In this document: one piece after another, positions 8,840 through 16,663 of the stretch
How positions within the stretch are numbered: position 1 is the first letter of the stretch
How the letters are laid out: the number at the start of each line of letters is the position of its first letter
Source: Campylobacteraceae bacterium
GTDB lineage: Bacteria > Campylobacterota > Campylobacteria > Campylobacterales > Campylobacteraceae
Direction: 5' to 3'
Length of the DNA stretch: 33,662 nucleotides
Assembly (NCBI GenBank): GCA_031268335.1
Contig: JAIRXG010000014.1
Location: forward strand, 1 to 33,662
Made by a program: the position numbers and the translations under genes
The notes under the pieces: generated by a model
Databases searched by the model: none
What the model saw: the letters and a program-made list of their open reading frames with translations, nothing else
Told to the model about the DNA's origin: nothing

Positions 8840-9717
8840 TACATGTATCCCTCTTTTCTTAATGCTTCCAATGTGCCTCCGCCATCTTTGTCTTGCGCGC
8901 GGCCTGAACGTTCGGCTATGTTTTTAAATTTGCCGCTTGTTAGTTCGTCTATAATCTCTTTTGGATTTTTAGCTTCTGATAAAACCGCATTTGTGCACGG
9001 ATAACAACCTAAAGAGCGGTATCTTTTGCCGTCTCCTTGATTGAAGTATACGGAAATTACGGGTATTTTCTCTCTTTCTATATATTCCCAGATATTAAGT
9101 TCCGTCCACTCTAAAAGCGGATGTACTCTTACGTGAGTTTTCGGCGCGAATTCTGTTTTGTATAAGTTCCAAAGTTCCGGCGGCTGTGCGCTTGCATCCC
9201 ATTCGCTCTTTTCATCGCGCGATGAAAATACTCTCTCTTTTGAGCGGCTTCCCTCCTCGTCGCTTCTTACTCCGACTATAACTGCATTGTAAGCGGGTGC
9301 GTTTTTTATCTCGCTCCAAGTGTCTGTTTTGGGGTCATAAACGCGTCTTTCCCAAGTGCCCTCAAGCGTATGTTTTAAAGCTATGCTTTTTAACTCTTTA
9401 CAGCAAGATATTCTATCAAGTCCGTCAACAAAGGTTCTTTTGTTCGCCAACGCTTCTTTGTTTTGTCCGACTACAAGGCGTAATTTTAACTCTTTGGCTA
9501 TTTTGTCCCTATAAGTTATCATTTGCGGAATTTTAAAATTCGTGTCTACATGTATGAGCTCAAAAGGCACATGTCCTAAAAACGCTTTTTTGGCAAGCCA
9601 CAATAAAACCGTACTGTCTTTGCCGATAGACCAGAGCATACCGATATTTTTAAATGATTTGTAAGCTTCTCTTATGATAAATATACTTTGGGATTCTAAT
9701 TTGTCAAGTTTATCCAT
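8839..9717 (-). CDS. cysD: Sulfate adenylyltransferase subunit 2
   Basis: This catalytic subunit of ATP sulfurylase is a PP-loop ATP pyrophosphatase of 292 residues that makes APS from ATP and sulfate together with CysN. It has the PP-loop [10 protein letters not shown] at 30-39 and typical CysD blocks ([35 protein letters not shown]). The start lies one base after the cysH stop, with AAGGA upstream. Two TACATGTA octamers fall in the gene: one encodes His-Val near residue 56 and the other spans the stop codon. Confidence 0.95.
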   Translation of the reverse strand: MDKLDKLESQSIFIIREAYKSFKNIGMLWSIGKDSTVLLWLAKKAFLGHVPFELIHVDTNFKIPQMITYRDKIAKELKLRLVVGQNKEALANKRTFVDGLDRISCCKELKSIALKHTLEGTWERRVYDPKTDTWSEIKNAPAYNAVIVGVRSDEEGSRSKERVFSSRDEKSEWDASAQPPELWNLYKTEFAPKTHVRVHPLLEWTELNIWEYIEREKIPVISVYFNQGDGKRYRSLGCYPCTNAVLSEAKNPKEIIDELTSGKFKNIAERSGRAQDKDGGGTLEALRKEGYM

Positions 9718-9718
9718 A

Positions 9719-10399
9719 TTATTTTTCCTTTACATGTAAGCCGCACTCTTTGTGTTCGGGATTTTCCCACCACCATCTGCCCGCTCTTGCGTCTTCGCTT
9801 TTCTTTACCGCTCTTGTACATGGTTCGCAGCCTATACTTTTAAACCCTTTTGCATATAGAGGGTTGAGAGGCAAATCGTACTTTTTTATATAGCCAAATA
9901 CGTCATCTTCGCTCCAAAAGATAAGCGGATTTATCTTAAAGACGTCAAGTTTTTCATCGTATTCTACAATTTTAAGCTCGCTTCTCGTAATGGATTGCGC
10001 TGCGCGAAGTCCCGTTACCCATGCGCTTTTATTTTTTAAAGCCTTTTTAAGCGGTTCAACTTTTCTTACATGACAGCAAGAACGGCGGTTTTCCAAACTA
10101 TCTCTCATGCCCCAAGTTCCAAGTCTGTTTTCCAACTCCTTTACATCGCTTTTTTCAGGCGAGTATCTTTTGATGGGTATTTTAAAAAACTCTTCAATTT
10201 TTTGATGAAGTTCTTCACACTCTTTAAAAAGTTTTCCCGTATCCAGCGTGAAAACTTCCAAAGATTTTATTTCACACTGCGATAAAAGATGCAAAACTAC
10301 CGTGTCTTCCGCTTGATAACTGAACGAGAGGGCAATTTCTCCATTTATCTTACTTAAAATCTGCTGCAGTGAATCTTTGCAAAGTTTATTATATGACAT
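9719..10399 (-). CDS. cysH: Adenylylsulfate (APS) reductase, [4Fe-4S] type
   Basis: This 226-residue enzyme reduces activated sulfate to sulfite. The paired and spaced cysteines C108-C109 and C191-xx-C194 are the [4Fe-4S] ligands that mark APS reductases and are absent from E. coli-type PAPS reductases. The catalytic cysteine is C219 in ECGLH near the C-terminus. No cysC (APS kinase) occurs in the window, in agreement with direct use of APS. The ATG at 10399 has GGAG 5 bases upstream and overlaps the end of cysA by 11 bases; an upstream TTG at 10444 is less likely. A TACATGTA octamer encodes His-Val just before the C-terminus. Confidence 0.93.
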   Translation of the reverse strand: MSYNKLCKDSLQQILSKINGEIALSFSYQAEDTVVLHLLSQCEIKSLEVFTLDTGKLFKECEELHQKIEEFFKIPIKRYSPEKSDVKELENRLGTWGMRDSLENRRSCCHVRKVEPLKKALKNKSAWVTGLRAAQSITRSELKIVEYDEKLDVFKINPLIFWSEDDVFGYIKKYDLPLNPLYAKGFKSIGCEPCTRAVKKSEDARAGRWWWENPEHKECGLHVKEK

Positions 10400-11447
10400 A
10401 GTCGCTCCAACTATCATCGGACGAATATATTTTTGCGCCGACAAAGCGAATATAAACGCTGTTTTGATTTGAGTTTTTTATATTTATCCAATCCTTCTTG
10501 TCTATATCGGCTTCTATCTCTTTGCCGCCTTCAACGGTTTTAAGCTCTACTCTTACGCGGTTTCCTAAAATTCTATAAGCGGCTATTTTTGCCTCTATGG
10601 ATTTTTCATCCTCGTTTTTAAGAGTTATCTTAACATCGTGAGGTCTTACGAAAAGAAGATTTTCTTCTTGTTTGTCGGATTCGTCAAGACGCAAGGCGCC
10701 TTTTTCAAGTCTTGCGTGAAATAGATTCACATTTCCCAAAAAACCGTATACAAATGGGTTTGCAGGATTGTCATAGACATCCTCGGGAGTTCCTACCTGT
10801 TCTATTTTGCCTTTGTTCAGTATGACTATTTTGTCGGAAACTTCCAAAGCTTCCTCTTGGTCGTGGGTTACAAATACGCTTGTTATATGTATCTCGTCGT
10901 GCAAATACCTAAGCCAACGTCTCAACTCTTGTCTTACTTTAGCATCAAGCGCGCCGAACGGTTCGTCCAAAAGCAGCACTTTCGGTTCTACCGCCAATGC
11001 TCTTGCAAGCGCGACTCTTTGTTTTTGACCGCCGCTAAGTTCGCTTGGAAGACGATTTGCCAAAGGTTCTAATTGTACCATCTTAAGCAGTTTAAAAACT
11101 TTATCTTTTATCTCTTCCTTGCTTGGTCTTGTACGGCGCGGGCGGATTTTTAGCCCGAACGCTATATTTTCAAAAACGCTCATATGTTTAAAAAGCGCGT
11201 AATGCTGAAATACAAATCCAACTTTTCTATCTTTTGTGGGTTTGTTTGTAGAGTCTTCGCCAAAAAATCCGATAGTGCCGCTATCTGGGTTTTCAAGTCC
11301 GGCTATAATTCTAAGAAGCGTTGTTTTGCCCGAACCCGAAGGTCCCAAAAGGGCTGTTAATTCGCCGTTTGGAATAGTAAGACTTATATCATCAAGCGCG
11401 CTAAATGCGCCAAATCTTTTGCTTACATGTGAAATCTCTATACTCAT
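10389..11447 (-). CDS. cysA: Sulfate/thiosulfate ABC transporter ATPase
   Basis: This 352-residue ATP-binding subunit drives sulfate import through CysT-CysW. Walker A GPSGSGKT lies at 35-42, the ABC signature LSGGQKQR at 137-144 and Walker B VLLLDEP at 157-163, with the H-loop in [11 protein letters not shown]-terminal TOBE-like regulatory region follows from about residue 235. The ATG at 11447 is chosen because AAAGGA, which overlaps the cysW stop, lies 6 bases before it; an in-frame ATG 24 bases upstream would overlap cysW and lacks such a site. Confidence 0.95.
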   Translation of the reverse strand: MSIEISHVSKRFGAFSALDDISLTIPNGELTALLGPSGSGKTTLLRIIAGLENPDSGTIGFFGEDSTNKPTKDRKVGFVFQHYALFKHMSVFENIAFGLKIRPRRTRPSKEEIKDKVFKLLKMVQLEPLANRLPSELSGGQKQRVALARALAVEPKVLLLDEPFGALDAKVRQELRRWLRYLHDEIHITSVFVTHDQEEALEVSDKIVILNKGKIEQVGTPEDVYDNPANPFVYGFLGNVNLFHARLEKGALRLDESDKQEENLLFVRPHDVKITLKNEDEKSIEAKIAAYRILGNRVRVELKTVEGGKEIEADIDKKDWINIKNSNQNSVYIRFVGAKIYSSDDSWSDYVI

Positions 11448-11457
11448 AAAATTTCCT

Positions 11458-12606
11458 TTATCGCAGTTCAAGGGCTATATTGTGAAAAGCTCTTTTTCTT
11501 TGCAAAATCATATAGCGTTCAATAATCGTTTTTACGATTAAAGTCACAAGAGCCAATAGCGTCAATAACGATGCAACCGCGAAACTTGCCGTAAATAGAT
11601 ACTCATTGTAAAGCACTTCTATATGCAAAGGCATGGTCATCGTAACGCCTCTTATTAATCCCGACACTACGGCTACCGCGCCAAATTCCCCCATAGCTCT
11701 GGCATTTGTGAGTACAATTCCATATAAAAGCCCCCACTTGATATTTGGGAGGGTGACTTTGAAAAATGTTTGCAAACCGCCTGCGCCCAAAGTCAAAGCC
11801 GCTTCTTCGTCGTCTTTACCCATCTCTTGCATCAAAGGTATTAACTCTTTTGCCACAAACGGAAATGTTACAAAAGCGGTTGCCAAAAACAGACCGGGCA
11901 GGGCGAATACTATTTTTATATCGTATGACCTCAAATATTCGCCAAACCACCCGGATGCGCCGAATAGCAAAATAAATATAAGTCCGGCTATAACGGGCGA
12001 TACGGCAAAAGGCACTTCAATAAGAGTGGTAATGATACTTTTGCCTTTGAAGTCAAATTTAGCAATAGCCCAAGCCAATAATATGCCGAAAAAAGTATTG
12101 ACAGGTACGACTATAACGGCAACTGTGAGAGTGAGTTTTATTGCCGACCATGCATCCGGTTCTTTTATGGACGTGAAATACGCTTCCACTCCCCTTGCAA
12201 ATGCTTGAGTAAATATAGTGTACAAAGGCAAAAAGACAAAAATCGTCAAAAATAGAAACGTTATGATTATGAGCGTAGTTTTTATCCACGCATTCTCTTT
12301 GGATGCGGATTTGCTTGTCGCAGAATCAGTTACTACATTTAGTATCGTGATAAACACAAATATCACATTGATAGATGCGATATTTTCAGTTATGATAACG
12401 TATATGGGCGAAACAACAAAAAGACCTATCAAAAATAACGCTAAAGATTTTACCCAACTTTTACTCGTGATAATAAATATGGCGGATATTATAAGAAAAA
12501 TCGCTACATGTTTATATGTATTGAAAAAGCTGCTTATTTCAAACAGATAAAGCACGAACAAAACTGCCGCTGCAACAGATAAAACAATAGCTAAACCTCT
12601 TTTCAT
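11458..12606 (-). CDS. cysW: Sulfate ABC transporter permease, N-terminally extended
   Basis: This inner-membrane permease subunit (382 residues) pairs with CysT. Residues about 110-380 match CysW, including the cytoplasmic EAA loop [21 protein letters not shown] and the [11 protein letters not shown] segment. The first 100 or so residues are extra compared with E. coli CysW (about 291 aa) and contain about four hydrophobic segments before the first core helix at about 110-130. The ATG at 12606 shares one base with the cysT stop (TGATG) and has GGAG 6 bases upstream. The role of the extension is unknown. Confidence 0.92.
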   Translation of the reverse strand: MKRGLAIVLSVAAAVLFVLYLFEISSFFNTYKHVAIFLIISAIFIITSKSWVKSLALFLIGLFVVSPIYVIITENIASINVIFVFITILNVVTDSATSKSASKENAWIKTTLIIITFLFLTIFVFLPLYTIFTQAFARGVEAYFTSIKEPDAWSAIKLTLTVAVIVVPVNTFFGILLAWAIAKFDFKGKSIITTLIEVPFAVSPVIAGLIFILLFGASGWFGEYLRSYDIKIVFALPGLFLATAFVTFPFVAKELIPLMQEMGKDDEEAALTLGAGGLQTFFKVTLPNIKWGLLYGIVLTNARAMGEFGAVAVVSGLIRGVTMTMPLHIEVLYNEYLFTASFAVASLLTLLALVTLIVKTIIERYMILQRKRAFHNIALELR

Positions 12607-14000
12607 CAATCGCTCCTTTTTCTTCGTTTCGCGAAAGATTGCAAGAAATTGATAAGCAGCAAAAGCGCAAATGCTGCTATAAGCATTATTACGCCTATGA
12701 CGCTTGCTCCCACATAATCAAACTGCATCAATTTTTTGACTATAAGAAGCGGGACTATCTCGCTTTCATACGGAATATTACTCGCTATAAATATAACCGA
12801 ACCGTATTCGCCAAGACCTCTTGCAAACGCCAAAGCAAAACCTGTAAGAAGTGCCGGATAGATAGTCGGAAATATCACTTTTAGAAAAATTTGATAAAAA
12901 TTTGCGCCAAGAGAGCTTGCCGCCTCTTCCAATTCTTTATCAAGTTCTTCAATGACAGGTTGAACGGTGCGCACGATAAAAGGAAGCCCTATAAATACAA
13001 GCGCTAATATTATGCCCGTTTTTGAGTAGGCGACGTTTAAATCTATAGCTTCTAAAGATTTTGCAAAACATTTTTCATCAACGAGGCATTTTTCTGAGTG
13101 AAAATATGGCGCCAATGAGCGCAATTTTTCCGACAACAGTTGTAAAAATTCGCCTATAACTCCGTTTGGAGAAAATATATACGCAAGAGATATACCGGCT
13201 ACCGCAGTAGGTACGGCAAAAGGTAAATCTATCACAGAATCCACTATACGTTTGCCTATAAAATTGTATCTTGCTAAAATCCACGCTATGATAAGCCCGA
13301 AAAAACAGTTTATAAAAGCCGCTATGAAGCTTGCTCCAAAAGAGATTTTAAGAGCTGCGATGATTCTTTGGTCGCTCAAAGTTTCCAAAAACTTTTCCGC
13401 AGTCGTTTGAGTAGAGTAAAGAGCAAGCGCGCTTAGAGGAATAAGTATAAGAAGCGACATATAAGTTAAGGACAATCCCAAGCTTATGCTAAAACCAGAA
13501 AGTTTGGCGTTACTTTTTTTATAACCGACTTTGTTTGTTAATGCCGCTATGATGGCAAAGACAATGAGCGATACCCATGCTAAAGCGTGATTTGGGTTTT
13601 GATAAAGCGCTGTCAATATAAAAAATAATATGGAAAAAAGTATAACATTTATGACGATTTGACTTGCAGTCGGAGTATTTTGATTTAAAGCTGCCAAAGC
13701 GAATACTCCCGATATCAAAAAAAGCGTTACTGAAATTTTTATGTTTATAAATGCAAAAAATACACTCAGCAAAGCCATTGTTATGATTAGCACAAAAAGA
13801 GCCGTTTTGATATTCAGTCTTTTTATGTCTGAAAATTCTTTGAAATTAAAAGCAGTTATAAAAAATATGACAGACGTTAAAAACAGCACCACAGACGCTC
13901 TTATATCCGCAAAAACGGCAAACAAACCATATACTGCTATCAACGCCGATAATACAAATAAAGCTTTTTTGATACCAGGTTGTATATTTTCATTCATCAT
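12606..14000 (-). CDS. cysT: Sulfate ABC transporter permease, with duplicated N-terminal membrane extension
   Basis: This inner-membrane permease (464 residues) is far longer than E. coli CysT/CysU (277). The core begins at about residue 170 and includes DLPFAVPTAVAGI at 258-270 and the EAA loop ELEEAASSLGANFYQ at 356-370. The extra N-terminus has an internal duplication: residues 10-52 and 64-106 are both 43 residues and share the pattern ALFVL...SV.LFL, each with two hydrophobic segments. An additional loop at about 287-320 carries Cys305 and Cys311. AAAGG precedes two adjacent ATGs; the second (13997) is spaced slightly better. This is the first structural gene behind the promoter at about 14.13 kb. 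Confidence 0.92.
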   Translation of the reverse strand: MMNENIQPGIKKALFVLSALIAVYGLFAVFADIRASVVLFLTSVIFFITAFNFKEFSDIKRLNIKTALFVLIITMALLSVFFAFINIKISVTLFLISGVFALAALNQNTPTASQIVINVILFSILFFILTALYQNPNHALAWVSLIVFAIIAALTNKVGYKKSNAKLSGFSISLGLSLTYMSLLILIPLSALALYSTQTTAEKFLETLSDQRIIAALKISFGASFIAAFINCFFGLIIAWILARYNFIGKRIVDSVIDLPFAVPTAVAGISLAYIFSPNGVIGEFLQLLSEKLRSLAPYFHSEKCLVDEKCFAKSLEAIDLNVAYSKTGIILALVFIGLPFIVRTVQPVIEELDKELEEAASSLGANFYQIFLKVIFPTIYPALLTGFALAFARGLGEYGSVIFIASNIPYESEIVPLLIVKKLMQFDYVGASVIGVIMLIAAFALLLLINFLQSFAKRRKRSD

Positions 14001-14009
14001 TATCCTTTA

Positions 14010-14081
14010 TTAAAAACAGCTAACCGAACGTGTACGTATCTTCAAAACCAATCTGTCTACTTCTTTAGAAATTTGCCTCAT
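14010..14081 (-). CDS. Possible 23-residue leader peptide upstream of cysT
   Basis: The roughly 120-base leader between the cysT promoter and cysT contains an ATG with AAGAAGAG four bases upstream. It reads 23 codons, ends Ser-Val-Ser-Cys-Phe, and stops 9 bases before cysT. It could be a regulatory leader peptide or chance. Only one cysteine codon is present, and I could not identify alternative hairpins typical of attenuation. Confidence 0.3.
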   Translation of the reverse strand: MRQISKEVDRLVLKIRTRSVSCF

Positions 14082-14128
14082 CGTGCTCTTCTTAACCTTC
14101 GCAAATCCCGAAAATATTAAGATGCGGC

Positions 14129-14188
14129 ATTATAGACAAAAAATTGTTTATTGTCAAGTATTTTGATAGACTTTATGTAGATTACTTT
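14129..14188 (-). promoter_or_regulatory. Sigma70 promoter and upstream element of the cysT operon
   Basis: Read on the minus strand, TTGACA (14157-14152) and TATAAT (14134-14129) are separated by exactly 17 bases, a full consensus promoter. The 26 or so bases upstream of the -35 box are nearly identical to those upstream of sbp and contain TCTA twice, 11 bases apart start to start. GGC next to the -10 box (downstream side, minus strand) is also shared. A common regulator or UP-like element for sulfate uptake is inferred. Confidence 0.85.
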
Positions 14189-14446
14189 TATCTCTTTATA
14201 TATTTTAGCGTGATAAAGGGCATTTAAGAGTAAAATATCATCTATATAAATCACAAGTAAAATACTATTGTATATCTTATCGGATACAAAGAAGAGTAGT
14301 TTTTGATTTGTAAGAGTTATTGTTTGTATTTATGATGCATTAGTAAGTAATACATACATATTGCGAGATACTTAAGAGCAATCCGTGATACTTTGCAATT
14401 ATATGCAATGATTTGGATAGTAAGCCTTTTGCTGCTGCGAATTACC
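14189..14446. other. AT-rich spacer with a degenerate repeat
   Basis: No gene is seen here. A decayed copy of the interspersed repeat (ATTGCGAG...GCAATCC) lies at about 14360-14386. The rest is AT-rich without clear structure. Confidence 0.45.
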
Positions 14447-14460
14447 GCTTTCCTGTCATT

Positions 14461-14845
14461 GAGAAACTTTTCCTCTTTTGTCATTGCGAGCGTAGTGAAG
14501 CAATCCAGTCAATAATAAAAACGGTAGTAAAACGTGAATATACCACTTTTTATCATTATGAATATAATCCGCGGCAATCCCTCTCCATTTCGTTATTAAG
14601 AACATTACTACCTTTTGTCATTGCGAGCGTAGCGTGGCAATCCAGTCAATAATGGTTTTATTGCACATAACGTTCTTTTTATTAAACAAATTTTACCTTT
14701 CTGGATTGCTTCGTCACTTTGCTCCTCGCAATGACAAGGAATGTGTTGGTAATATTTTATGCTATTCTGAGGAACTTTTCCTCTTTTGTCATTGCGAACA
14801 TAGTGTGGCAATCCAGTTAATAATAAAATCGGTAGCAAAACACAA
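14461..14845. repeat. Cluster of 'GTCATTGCGA...GCAATCCAG' interspersed repeats
   Basis: Units lie at about 14480-14508, 14618-14646, 14702-14733 (opposite orientation) and 14788-14816. Two units are embedded in a longer direct repeat, 14461-14533 and 14769-14841 (73 bases, about eight differences). Short ORFs crossing these units give peptides such as CHCERSEAIQ on one strand; these are typical products of repeat translation and are not genes. Opposed units can pair into hairpins. Confidence 0.75.
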
Positions 14846-14875
14846 CACAGCGGATTATTTCTTTGATAGATAACG

Positions 14876-14955
14876 ATATATCTTGAATATCTAAAGAAAT
14901 CGGCGAATAAACGCCTGTAGTTACTTATTGCTCAATAACAATATATCTTGAATAT
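14876..14955. repeat. Short direct repeat pair
   Basis: ATATATCTTGAATAT occurs at 14876-14890 and again at 14941-14955, each preceded by TAAC plus one base. Between them lies a small GGCG...CGCC hairpin. The function is unknown. Confidence 0.5.
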
Positions 14956-15010
14956 TTTTGGCGCCTCAACAGTATAAGAAAATATTTTTTGATATAGACA
15001 ATCCAAACAG

Positions 15011-15157
15011 TCAAATCAAGTATATGATAAATATCTTTTTGCTAAAAAAATCGGTTATAATTGTGGAGTTTTCAAACGAGCCTTTTAAAAATTCAATTTG
15101 ACCCGAAGCATCTATCAATATCGCAAATGATATAAACAGCAGGCAAGGCGCGCGCAT
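15011..15157 (-). CDS. Possible 48-residue exported peptide or gene remnant
   Basis: A minus-strand ATG at 15157 has GAGG six bases upstream and opens a 48-codon frame. The first 18 or so residues are signal-like (Arg, then a run of Leu/Phe/Ile), followed by a soluble-looking stretch (SGQIEFLKGSFEN) and a hydrophobic end. I do not recognise a family. It may be the 5' remnant of a secreted, perhaps thioredoxin-like, protein gene that decayed by frameshift. It lies downstream of the sbp terminator and would need its own promoter; none is obvious. Confidence 0.3.
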   Translation of the reverse strand: MRAPCLLFISFAILIDASGQIEFLKGSFENSTIITDFFSKKIFIIYLI

Positions 15158-15273
15158 ATTCCGCCTCAAGCGATAACTATTCTCTCATACGTGGCGCGAC
15201 ACAACGGTTGGTTTAAATAAAAAGATACTCTTAAAGTCTATCCGTTATTTTTTGATATCGGCTCAAACAAAAT

Positions 15274-15309
15274 AAAGTCTTTGAAAGCTTAAAAACCTTC
15301 AAAGACTTT
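15274..15309 (-). terminator. Intrinsic terminator of sbp
   Basis: A perfect 12-base-pair inverted repeat, AAAGTCTTTGAA and TTCAAAGACTTT with a 12-base loop, lies 11 bases after the sbp stop. On the minus strand it is followed by ATTTTGTTT. This separates sbp transcription from the cysT operon. Confidence 0.85.
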
Positions 15310-15320
15310 TTCAGCCGCAT

Positions 15321-16316
15321 TTATTTTTTGTAGATTTTGTCAAATTCTCCGCCGTCGGAGAAGTGTTTTTGTTGAGTTACGCCCCAGCCGCCAAAATCCT
15401 TGTCTATCTCTACCAATTCCAATTTAGGAAATTGCGCCGCAAACTCTTTGGCTACTTCGGCATCTGTAGGGCGATAATAATTTTTAGCCGCTATGCGTTG
15501 ACCATCTTTTGAGTATAGATAATTCAAATATTCAGTAGCAGCCTTTTGCGTACCTTTTTTCTTGACATTCTCATCAACCAAACTAACGGAAGGTTCGGCT
15601 AAAATGCTAAGACTCGGTATGATAATCTCAAATTTACCTTTGCCAAGTTCGTTTATAGATAAAAACGCTTCATTTTCCCATGCCAAAAGAACATCGCCTA
15701 TGCCACGTTGAACAAATGTATTTGTAGAACCTCTTGCTCCGCTATCTAACACCGGAACATTTTTAAATAACTTTGCCACAAACTCTCTGGCTTTTTCTTC
15801 GCCGCCATATTTTTTATCGGCATAAGCCCATGCCGCCAAATAATTCCATCTTGCTCCACCTGATGTTTTAGGGTCAGGCGTGATAACTTTGACGCCATCC
15901 TTTATCAAATCATCCCAATCTTTAATCTTTTTCGGATTTCCCGCTCTTACCAAAAAAACAATGGTTGAAGTGTAAGGCGCGCTGTTGTTTTTAAGTCTTT
16001 TTTGCCAATCAGTCGCTATTTTGTTCGTTTTTTCAACTATAGCGTCTATGTCGCCTCCAAGAGCTAACGTAACTACATCGGCTTCAAGACCGTCTATAAC
16101 GCTTCTTGCTTGTCCACCCGAACCGCCGTGAGACTGTTTGATGGATACGTCATCTCCGGTAAGCGCTTTATAATGCTTTATAAATGCTTCATTGTACTCT
16201 CTATAAAGTTCTCTTGTCGGGTCGTAAGAGACATTTAAAAGCTCAATTTGGGCGGCTTGGATTAGTGATGCCGCCAACAAAACAATACCTAAAAAAATGT
16301 GTTTTATCAAACTCAT
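15321..16316 (-). CDS. sbp: Periplasmic sulfate-binding protein
   Basis: This 331-residue substrate-binding protein delivers sulfate to CysTWA. It has a cleavable signal peptide (Lys5, hydrophobic 6-19, likely cut after Ala21). The mature part has the family's [11 protein letters not shown] near the N-terminus, [12 protein letters not shown] and [12 protein letters not shown], as in Sbp/CysP. GGAGG is 5 bases before the ATG. It is transcribed alone from its own promoter, with its own terminator, although on the same strand as the cysT operon; this allows the binding protein to be made in excess over the membrane parts. Thiosulfate binding is also possible for the family. Confidence 0.94.
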   Translation of the reverse strand: MSLIKHIFLGIVLLAASLIQAAQIELLNVSYDPTRELYREYNEAFIKHYKALTGDDVSIKQSHGGSGGQARSVIDGLEADVVTLALGGDIDAIVEKTNKIATDWQKRLKNNSAPYTSTIVFLVRAGNPKKIKDWDDLIKDGVKVITPDPKTSGGARWNYLAAWAYADKKYGGEEKAREFVAKLFKNVPVLDSGARGSTNTFVQRGIGDVLLAWENEAFLSINELGKGKFEIIIPSLSILAEPSVSLVDENVKKKGTQKAATEYLNYLYSKDGQRIAAKNYYRPTDAEVAKEFAAQFPKLELVEIDKDFGGWGVTQQKHFSDGGEFDKIYKK

Positions 16317-16346
16317 TTTATCCTCCTTTTGAAAAATAATCTTGGC

Positions 16347-16406
16347 ATTATAAGTAAAATTTGTATTATTGTCAAGTATTTTTATAGATTTTATATAGAT
16401 TATTGA
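16347..16406 (-). promoter_or_regulatory. Sigma70 promoter and upstream element of sbp
   Basis: On the minus strand TTGACA (16375-16370) and TATAAT (16352-16347) are 17 bases apart. From the -35 region upstream, a 37-base block differs from the cysT promoter block at only three positions. The 5' leader to sbp is short (about 25 bases). The remaining 250 bases up to metY are AT-rich; I see no confident metY promoter or riboswitch in them. Confidence 0.87.
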
Positions 16407-16663
16407 ATATATATCGTATTACTTTACTTGTATTTTCAATATTTTGTTGTAAAAATTAGTGTTAAAAGGGTTTTTAAATTCGTATAAAAAATATCAGGTT
16501 TGGTTGATTTGCTAAAGAATTGTTCATAAAATGACATTGAGAAATGACTTGATAATGCAATAAAATGAGATTTTAAATATATTGTGATACTATTCGTCAA
16601 TTTTTTTACGATTGATTTTGGCTTTCAAAAATAAGCGGGCAGAAATTTAAAAAAAGGAGATTT

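Noticed and set aside
9719..10399. CysH as PAPS reductase
   Set aside because: It has the CC...CxxC iron-sulfur ligands of APS reductases, and no APS kinase is encoded nearby.
11633..12208. Long plus-strand frame of 191 codons inside cysW
   Set aside because: It is antisense to a well-supported permease gene and has no start signals or family resemblance.
14413..14873. Several open frames of 70-80 codons giving peptides with CHCERSEAIQ- or CHCEEQSDEAIQ-like stretches
   Set aside because: They are translations of the interspersed repeats on either strand, have no ribosome-binding sites and overlap each other.
16407..16663. SAM- or cobalamin-type riboswitch before metY
   Set aside because: The leader is AT-rich and none of the conserved cores are seen.
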